The position numbers were made by a program, and so were the translations under genes. A stretch of DNA of 64,000 nt from DAOPJM01 sp035399665. GTDB taxonomy: Bacteria; Bacillota; Clostridia; Christensenellales; CAG-138. Position 1 is the first letter of the stretch. Every line of letters starts with the position of its first letter. The notes below the pieces were generated by a model that had not been told where the DNA came from, searched no databases, and saw only the letters and a program-made list of their open reading frames with translations. The DNA is taken from NCBI GenBank assembly GCA_035399665.1, contig DAOPJM010000008.1, positions 1 to 64,000 on the forward strand. The letters are read 5' to 3'. Below are positions 58,404-64,000 of this stretch, piece by piece.

Positions 58404-59366
58404 TTATTCGCCCCTCCTGTACATGCCTATGACTGCGCAGAAAACGGCGGGAGAGAAGCGGAACAGCCTCAGCTTGAGCTTGAACTTGCGGCTTTTGCTT
58501 GTATGCAAAGCCTCCTTGCCATAGCTGCGGCACTCCATGACAGCACGCTTTACAAAGTCCTCGTCCCTGTATTTGCAGACATGCATATCGTAGCAAAGCT
58601 CGATAAGTATGTTCAGATACCCGATTAAGGCCGAACCATGCAGCGTTGGGTACTCCCTGTCCGCAAAGTCGAACATCCATTTGAGCGCGTCCGCGCCCGT
58701 AAGCTGCCTTGCGTTGACGCCGCCCCTTGCTGCGCTGTTCTCGCTTTGGACATAGTGATAATAGGGTGTCAATACCCGATACACGCTCTTAGCTTTGTGA
58801 AGCGCCAAGATAGCAAACATGCTGTCCTCGCCCCTGTGGATATCGGTGTTTAGACGAAGGTTCTTCAGCAAAGCGCCTGAAAAAATCTTAGTGACCAGAA
58901 ACGGATCGCCGCCGTACACCAGCCCCACCGCTTCCTCGCGGGTCAAAAGCCCCGCCCTGTCGGGCTGTGCCGCCCGCTTTTCGCTCCTGCCGCTTGGGTA
59001 GTCCACACTGTGGCAGAACATGAACGCGTCCGCGCCGCTTGTGGCAAGCGCCGCCATCGCGTCCTCATATAGAGTGGGTTCAAGCCAATCATCGCCGTCA
59101 AGAAAAGCCACAAAATCGCCGCAAGCCGCATCAAGCCCCGCGTTCCTTGCCGAGGACACGCCGCCGTTGGGCTTATGTATGACGCGAACCCTTGCGTCCC
59201 TTATCGCGTACTCATCGCACACCCCGCCGCTCCCGTCGGTCGAGCCGTCGTCCACAAGTATCAGCTCCAAGTCGGCAAAGCTCTGCCTTAATACGGACTC
59301 AACGGAGGGTCGCAGGTATTCGCCTTGGTTGTAAACCGGCACTATGACCGAGAGCTTAGGCTTCAT
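58404..59366 (-). CDS. family 2 glycosyltransferase
   Basis: 320 residues, GT-A fold: LSVIVPVYNQGEYLRPSVES, VDDGSTDGSGG and metal motif FLDGDDWLEP (about 90-99). No membrane helices in the first 250 residues. Adds a sugar to the repeat unit. Starts 4 nt inside rmlB (ATGA overlap). Confidence 0.9.
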   Translation of the reverse strand: MKPKLSVIVPVYNQGEYLRPSVESVLRQSFADLELILVDDGSTDGSGGVCDEYAIRDARVRVIHKPNGGVSSARNAGLDAACGDFVAFLDGDDWLEPTLYEDAMAALATSGADAFMFCHSVDYPSGRSEKRAAQPDRAGLLTREEAVGLVYGGDPFLVTKIFSGALLKNLRLNTDIHRGEDSMFAILALHKAKSVYRVLTPYYHYVQSENSAARGGVNARQLTGADALKWMFDFADREYPTLHGSALIGYLNILIELCYDMHVCKYRDEDFVKRAVMECRSYGKEALHTSKSRKFKLKLRLFRFSPAVFCAVIGMYRRGE

Positions 59367-60391
59367 CTTACCTTCTTCTCCCCGTATATGCGTTCACAGC
59401 TTTGGCGGTAATCGGCGTTCATGACGTTCGCGAGCCATTCCTTGTTGGCAAGATACCATTCAACCGTGTGCTTCATGCCCTCCTCGAAGTTCACGGAGGG
59501 TCTCCACCCAAGCTCCGTCTTGAGCTTGTCCGCGTCCATGGCGTACCTGAGGTCATGCCCCGGGCGGTCGGTGACGAAGCTGATCAGCGTTTCCGGCTTG
59601 TCCAAAAGGCGCAGTATGGTGCGCACCACGTTCAGATTGTTATGCTCCTCATCGCCGCCGATGTTGTACACGGAGCCTACCGCCGCCTTTCGCATGATAA
59701 GGTCAATCGCTGCGCAATGGTCCCTTACATACAGCCAGTCGCGCACGTTCGCGCCCACGCCGTACACGGGCAGAGGCTCGTCTCTTAAGGCGCGGGTAAT
59801 CATGAGCGGAATGAGCTTCTCCGGGAACTGACATGGCCCGTAGTTGTTGGAGCAGCGCGAAACCGTAACGGCAAGCCCAAAGCTTCTGTGATAAGCCAGC
59901 GCCAAGAGGTCGGCGGAGGCCTTCGACGCCGAATAGGGGCTTGAGGGCTTTAGCGCAAGCGTCTCAACAAAGCGCAAATCGGGGCGGTCAAGCGGCAAAT
60001 CCCCGTAAACCTCGTCCGTTCCCACCTGATGGAAGCGCGAGACGCCGTAACGCCTCGCGGCGTCAAGCAAAACCTGAGTGCCTATAACGTTGGTCGTAAG
60101 AAAGCCCGCGGGGTCTATAAGGGATCTGTCCACATGGGTCTCCGCCGCGAAGTTCACCACGAAGTCGAACCCTTCCTCGGCAAAAAGCCTGTCCACAAGC
60201 TCCGCGTCCTCTATCCTTCCCTTCACAAATCGGAAGTTGGGCAGGCCAATGTAAGCGTTGAGGTTGCCCATATAGCCCGCGTAGGTGAGCGCGTCAAGGC
60301 AGACTATCTCGTCCTCGCCGTGCTTTTCAAGCTCGTAGTCTATGAAGTTGCAGCCGATAAAGCCCGCGCCGCCCGTAACCAGTATCTTCAT
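59363..60391 (-). CDS. rmlB: dTDP-glucose 4,6-dehydratase
   Basis: 342 residues from ATG 60391 (MKILVTGGAGFIG) with AAGGAG upstream; the open frame further up is not conserved. NAD loop GGAGFIG, catalytic TDEVYGDL with aspartate and glutamate, and the YSASKAS Tyr-Lys pair. Converts dTDP-glucose to the 4-keto-6-deoxy form, the branch point for rhamnose or amino sugars. Confidence 0.95.
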   Translation of the reverse strand: MKILVTGGAGFIGCNFIDYELEKHGEDEIVCLDALTYAGYMGNLNAYIGLPNFRFVKGRIEDAELVDRLFAEEGFDFVVNFAAETHVDRSLIDPAGFLTTNVIGTQVLLDAARRYGVSRFHQVGTDEVYGDLPLDRPDLRFVETLALKPSSPYSASKASADLLALAYHRSFGLAVTVSRCSNNYGPCQFPEKLIPLMITRALRDEPLPVYGVGANVRDWLYVRDHCAAIDLIMRKAAVGSVYNIGGDEEHNNLNVVRTILRLLDKPETLISFVTDRPGHDLRYAMDADKLKTELGWRPSVNFEEGMKHTVEWYLANKEWLANVMNADYRQSCERIYGEKKVR

Positions 60392-60392
60392 G

Positions 60393-60959
60393 CTAAATCT
60401 CCTTACCGTAAGTAAAATTGCAGTCGCTGTCCGCAAAATTTGGCGCCTGCCTGTCCTTGTCGGACAGTATCGGGTCACAAACTCCCCAATCAACGCCTAT
60501 ATCGGGGTCGTCGAAGCGCACGCTCCTGTCGCATTCGGGAGAATAGAAGCTGTCCACCTTGTAGCAGAACAGCACATCGTCCGTTAAGGTGACAAAGCCG
60601 TGCGCGAAGCCCCTCGGAATGTACAGCATACGATGACGGCTTCCGCTCAGCTCGACCTTGAGCCACCTCCTGTAAGTTGGCGATCCGCGCCTGAGGTCGA
60701 CGCACACATCGTACAGCGCGCCGCGAATGACGCGCACAAGCTTTGCCTGCGCCATAGGCTCGTTTTGAAAGTGCAGCCCCCTCAGCGTCCCCTTCCTTTG
60801 GGTGAAGCTCTCGTTGTCCTGAACGAAATCGCAGCATATGCCCGCGGCCTCAAAGTCGCGCTTGGAATAGGTCTCGGCAAAGTAGCCCCTGTGATCCCCG
60901 TGCAGCACGGGATCAACTAAAAGCGCTCCCTCCAATTCGGTTTTTATGACGTTTATCAC
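60393..60959 (-). CDS. rmlC: dTDP-4-dehydrorhamnose 3,5-epimerase
   Basis: 188 residues. Start is GTG at 60959, overlapping the rmlA stop as GTGA with GGAGGG 9 nt upstream; the next residues INVIKTELEGALLVDP match the family. Catalytic histidine region LRGLHFQNEP, then YIPRGFAHGFVTL. Epimerises C3 and C5 of the 4-keto sugar. No rmlD reductase is seen in the window. Confidence 0.94.
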   Translation of the reverse strand: MINVIKTELEGALLVDPVLHGDHRGYFAETYSKRDFEAAGICCDFVQDNESFTQRKGTLRGLHFQNEPMAQAKLVRVIRGALYDVCVDLRRGSPTYRRWLKVELSGSRHRMLYIPRGFAHGFVTLTDDVLFCYKVDSFYSPECDRSVRFDDPDIGVDWGVCDPILSDKDRQAPNFADSDCNFTYGKEI

Positions 60960-61837
60960 AGCAGCTTTCCCTCCGCGACATTCTGAAGATGCTTGCCGTA
61001 GGGCGATTTTCCGTAACGCGCCGCCGAAATAAGCAGCAGCTCTCGGTCTATCCACCCGAAACGGTAGGCTATCTCCTCGGGCGCGGATATCTTTATGCCC
61101 TGTCGCTGCTCTATCATGCGCACGAAGTCGGCGGCGTCCACAAGAGCTTCCATTGTGCCGGTGTCAAGCCACGCAAAGCCGCGCCTTAGAAGCTGCGCCC
61201 GCAGCGCCCCGCGCTCCAGATACAGGCGGTTGAGGTCGGTTATCTCCAGCTCGCCGCGCTCGGAGGGGCGCACTAACTTGGCAAGCCTTGAAGCGTGTCC
61301 GTCATAGAAATACAGGCCTGTGACGCAGTAATTCGACTTGGGGTGTTGGGGCTTTTCTTCTATGGACAGCACCGCGCCGTCGTCGCCAAGCTCCATGACG
61401 CCAAAGCGTTCGGGGTCGCTGACGCGATAGCCGAATACGGTGGCAAAGCCGTTCTCGGCGTCGCGGACGGCCTCCTTGAGATAATCGCCAAGTGCGTTCC
61501 CGTAGAAGATGTTGTCGCCCAATATCATGGCGCAGCAGTCGCCCGCGATGAAGTCCTCACCTAAGATGAACGCCTGCGCAAGCCCGTCCGGAGACGGCTG
61601 CTCCATGTACGAAAGATGTATGCCGAACTGCTCTCCGCTGCCGAGCAAGCGTCTAAAGTTCGGCAGATCCACGGGCGTTGAGATGACAAGGATGTCCCTT
61701 ATCCCCGCAAGCATCAGTGTCGAGAGGGGGTAGTAAATCATGGGCTTGTCGTACACGGGCAGGAGCTGCTTGCTCGTGACCATGGTCAAGGGGTAAAGGC
61801 GCGTGCCGGCGCCGCCCGCAAGTATGATACCTTTCAT
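60956..61837 (-). CDS. rmlA: glucose-1-phosphate thymidylyltransferase
   Basis: 293 residues. Nucleotide loop LAGGAGTRLYPLT (6-18), KQLLPVYDKPMIYYPL, and LGDNIFYG with the metal aspartate. First committed step toward dTDP-sugars, making dTDP-glucose. GGAGG precedes the ATG. 72 nt separate it from the upstream fusion gene. Confidence 0.96.
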   Translation of the reverse strand: MKGIILAGGAGTRLYPLTMVTSKQLLPVYDKPMIYYPLSTLMLAGIRDILVISTPVDLPNFRRLLGSGEQFGIHLSYMEQPSPDGLAQAFILGEDFIAGDCCAMILGDNIFYGNALGDYLKEAVRDAENGFATVFGYRVSDPERFGVMELGDDGAVLSIEEKPQHPKSNYCVTGLYFYDGHASRLAKLVRPSERGELEITDLNRLYLERGALRAQLLRRGFAWLDTGTMEALVDAADFVRMIEQRQGIKISAPEEIAYRFGWIDRELLLISAARYGKSPYGKHLQNVAEGKLL

Positions 61838-61909
61838 ATAACCTCCTACGAAACTTTCATTTCAAACATTCAATGCCGCCGTGAAGAACGATGAACCCAA
61901 GACCGCCCC

Positions 61910-64000
61910 TTATCCGAGCAGCTTCCGCTTGATTCTCCAAAGCGCGTCCTTTGCGCGGTAAACGCGCCGCCTTATGGTCATGGGGCGCAGGGACTTGACC
62001 GTCCCCGAAAAGCCAAGCGAGTCAAGCCGCTTGTAGAACTCGTCCCTGTCCATGGGGCGCGTCACGGAAGCGGTAAACGCGCTGTTCGCGGCCGCTGCCT
62101 TATCGATATCGGCCTTTGTAAGCTTCAGCCCCCGCGCCGATCGCAAAGCCTCCAGCCCCTTTTCGCTCTGAGCAATCACAAGCGACACGCCCTTATCGTC
62201 GTTTTCCGTCGCGCCCGCCGACTTAAAGCCCCAGTAGTCCGCAAGCGTAAGATCGCTTGCCCGTTCCAAGGTCTTGAAGCGGCAGCAGTAGCAGGACTCG
62301 TTTAGATTGAGGTTAGCAAGGAAGGCTGTAAGGTAGGGGTCAGTCTCCAAATCCTTTCGATAGCTCGCCCGTTCGCCCGTGAGCTTCATGGAGAAGCGCG
62401 CCCAGCCTCGGCTCTTGTCGCGAAAGGACACGGTCTTGAGCTTGCCTAAGCGTTTGAACTCACAAAGGTAAGCGTCCAACGCCCTTTGAGACGGAGTTCC
62501 ATGGCAGATTAAATCCACCGTCAGCAGCTTCTCATAATCCCTTCCAAGGTAGGCATTAAGCGCGGCCGTCTGACAGGGCGTGCCCGAGAACAGCACCGCT
62601 TTGCCCAATTCAAGCTGCTCTTTGACCTCTTGATACGCGCCGTCGGCACGGCTTTGCAGGTACTTCGAGCCGCGAAACGCTTCACAGCCCTCCGTATCGA
62701 CCGCCATGCGATGAGCAAGCCTGAAGCTCTCGTCGAAGGCGGCTCCGAACACCGCGCCGTTGTCGCTTATCACGGCCTCGGCCAAGGCGGAGAACACGCC
62801 GCCTGAGGAGCTTTTAAGGCGGACAGACTCGTCCGTATTCACGGCGGCAAAGCCCTGCCTTTTATAGGCAAGGTTATGCTTTTCCATGCCCTTGCAGAAC
62901 TGTACGCAAAGACCGCAGGAGCAACAAAGCCCGCTGTCCAAAGCGACCTTCAAAAAGCCCTCGCCGTCCCTTATCAGGCTCAAGGCACCCTTGGGGCAGA
63001 CGAGCGTACAGCCCCCGCAGCCCGTACAGTGGGCGGGATCGGCGGCGTTCAGCTCCGCGACGCTGCGGTAAACAGGCTCTGTATAGCCTTCCGCCTTATA
63101 AAGCGCCGTCTTGAGATAGCCAAGGAAGCATTCGCGCTCGGCGTCTATGACGCGGGCGGCGTTGTCCCAATCGGGGGCGGCGCGGTTTTCGGTGAACATC
63201 CTTCCCGTAAGCCCCAGCGTCGTCAGCAGGGTATAGGAACGATCGTCCTTGCCAAAGCCGCTCTCGCTGCGGGGGAAGCTCAAAAACTCGCGTCGGTATA
63301 TGGTGGAAAAGACCGCGCCGTGGAAGGAGTCGGTCGCCACAAAATCGGCGTGCTTGACGAGCCACAGGAACTCGGCGGGATCATAGCAATAGCTTTCAGG
63401 CTCGGTGCGTTCGCTGAGGTTGATTAAGCTTAGCCCGCGCTCCTTGGCAATTTTATCTATCTCGCGCTCATATGCCGTTCTGCGCTTGCCCAAAAAGTAG
63501 CATAGCATATAAGGCTTGTCCGTGAAACCTTCGGGCTTGCTTGCGATGGCGTCCCATTCATCGGGGGTCGGCACAAGCGTGGGATCAACCAATATCGCAG
63601 CGTCGCGTCCGGTCAGCTCCAGGATGAGCTTATGGCCGCTCTGTTCGCGGACGGACAGGGATGCAAAGCCGTTCAGCAGTCTCTTGTAGGTTTCGCGGCG
63701 GCGTAAGGGTATCTCGTGGACGCCGAAGCTTGGTGAGAGCGCGATGCGCTTCCCTTCGGGCGCGAACGCCAGGAAGCGCACGGGCGAGGTATCGGTGTAG
63801 ACAGGGTTAAAAACCTGATCGCTGCCCGTGGTGAAGGCGGCAAATCCGCTCAAGGCGGCCTCGTCGGGGCGTATCACGTTGGAGAGCTTTAGGGCGTCAT
63901 AGGGCAGGTACCTTTCGGAGAAAGCGTCGAACCGCTCCCCGCGGCGGCGATTCAGCTCCGCAAGCTCCTCATCTATGCGCTTTTTGTGCGTCAAACAGTA
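61910..64000 (-). CDS. polysaccharide pyruvyltransferase fused to an FrhB-type iron-sulfur reductase, N-terminus cut off
   Basis: At least 696 residues, running off the right edge; the TTG at 63994 is internal. First part (to about residue 300) is a polysaccharide pyruvyl transferase domain: FTTGSDQVFNPVY, PSFGVHEIP, LSVREQSG and ATDSFHGAVFS. Next, a double 4Fe-4S ferredoxin with CTGCGGCTLVCPKG and CCSCGLCVQFCKG (about 335-375). Last, an F420-hydrogenase beta-subunit C-terminal domain with FSGTPCQTAALNAYLG and VDLICHGTPS. The two enzymes are often neighbours in capsule clusters; here the frame is continuous. The reductase half has no known acceptor. Confidence 0.88.
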   Translation of the reverse strand, partial: YCLTHKKRIDEELAELNRRRGERFDAFSERYLPYDALKLSNVIRPDEAALSGFAAFTTGSDQVFNPVYTDTSPVRFLAFAPEGKRIALSPSFGVHEIPLRRRETYKRLLNGFASLSVREQSGHKLILELTGRDAAILVDPTLVPTPDEWDAIASKPEGFTDKPYMLCYFLGKRRTAYEREIDKIAKERGLSLINLSERTEPESYCYDPAEFLWLVKHADFVATDSFHGAVFSTIYRREFLSFPRSESGFGKDDRSYTLLTTLGLTGRMFTENRAAPDWDNAARVIDAERECFLGYLKTALYKAEGYTEPVYRSVAELNAADPAHCTGCGGCTLVCPKGALSLIRDGEGFLKVALDSGLCCSCGLCVQFCKGMEKHNLAYKRQGFAAVNTDESVRLKSSSGGVFSALAEAVISDNGAVFGAAFDESFRLAHRMAVDTEGCEAFRGSKYLQSRADGAYQEVKEQLELGKAVLFSGTPCQTAALNAYLGRDYEKLLTVDLICHGTPSQRALDAYLCEFKRLGKLKTVSFRDKSRGWARFSMKLTGERASYRKDLETDPYLTAFLANLNLNESCYCCRFKTLERASDLTLADYWGFKSAGATENDDKGVSLVIAQSEKGLEALRSARGLKLTKADIDKAAAANSAFTASVTRPMDRDEFYKRLDSLGFSGTVKSLRPMTIRRRVYRAKDALWRIKRKLLG

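Overview
The window looks like a scaffold from a metagenome-assembled or draft genome of an anaerobic member of the Bacillota, most likely class Clostridia and probably gut-associated. Pointers are the Gram-positive Shine-Dalgarno use (GGAGG in front of almost every gene), sigma-A promoters of TTGACA/TTGCAA-17-TATAAT type, the yybS-gdpP-rplI-dnaB operon, the cdaA-cdaR pair, DUF951, tryptophanase and zinc-binding versions of S4, S14, L24 and L36. G+C is above 50% by eye. Three runs of exactly 100 N are scaffold gaps, and their flanks duplicate each other, so little or no sequence may be missing at two of them.

Layout. 1-3.9 kb: a four-gene catabolic operon (iolM partial, iolN, iolO, iolG) matching the inositol route described in Thermotoga maritima. 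3.9-5.7 kb: DUF1015 protein and the hibernation factor HPF on the minus strand. 6.0-7.7 kb: a candidate C-rich small RNA, then tryptophanase. 8.3-9.2 kb: a sugar-hydrolase remnant and an esterase. 9.3-11.7 kb: minus-strand operon of an alpha/beta hydrolase, DUF951 protein and two signal peptidases. 12.3-13.7 kb: amino acid:cation symporter. 13.8-14.45 kb: seven tRNA genes behind one promoter. 14.9-30.6 kb: the complete S10-spc-alpha ribosomal protein cluster, rpsJ to rplQ, with secY, adk, map, infA and rpoA. 31-40.4 kb: trxB, nth, obg, yhbY, an ABC exporter, cdaA-cdaR and a flavoprotein. 40.7-42.7 kb: aldolase and a membrane glycosyltransferase from divergent promoters. 43.2-47.9 kb: yybS-gdpP-rplI-dnaB. 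48.5-51.4 kb: lipase-like, phosphoesterase, acetyltransferase and alkyltransferase genes. 51.7-54.4 kb: methionine importer metNIQ behind a Met-rich leader ORF and a terminator. 55.2-64 kb: a surface polysaccharide cluster with dTDP-sugar genes, flippase, aminotransferase and a pyruvyltransferase-reductase fusion cut by the right edge.

Working together: cdaA/cdaR make and gdpP degrades c-di-AMP; rmlA/rmlB/rmlC supply a dTDP-deoxysugar to the polysaccharide genes; the ribosomal cluster links translation, secretion (secY) and N-terminal processing (map). Nearly every long intergenic region carries copies of a palindromic repeat (half-site TGTCATCCTGAG...GAAGGATCTTG), which is the dominant unexplained element. 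The most interesting new signals are the Met-rich leader before metNIQ, the C-rich small RNA before tnaA, and two divergent promoters that share one palindromic -35 box.
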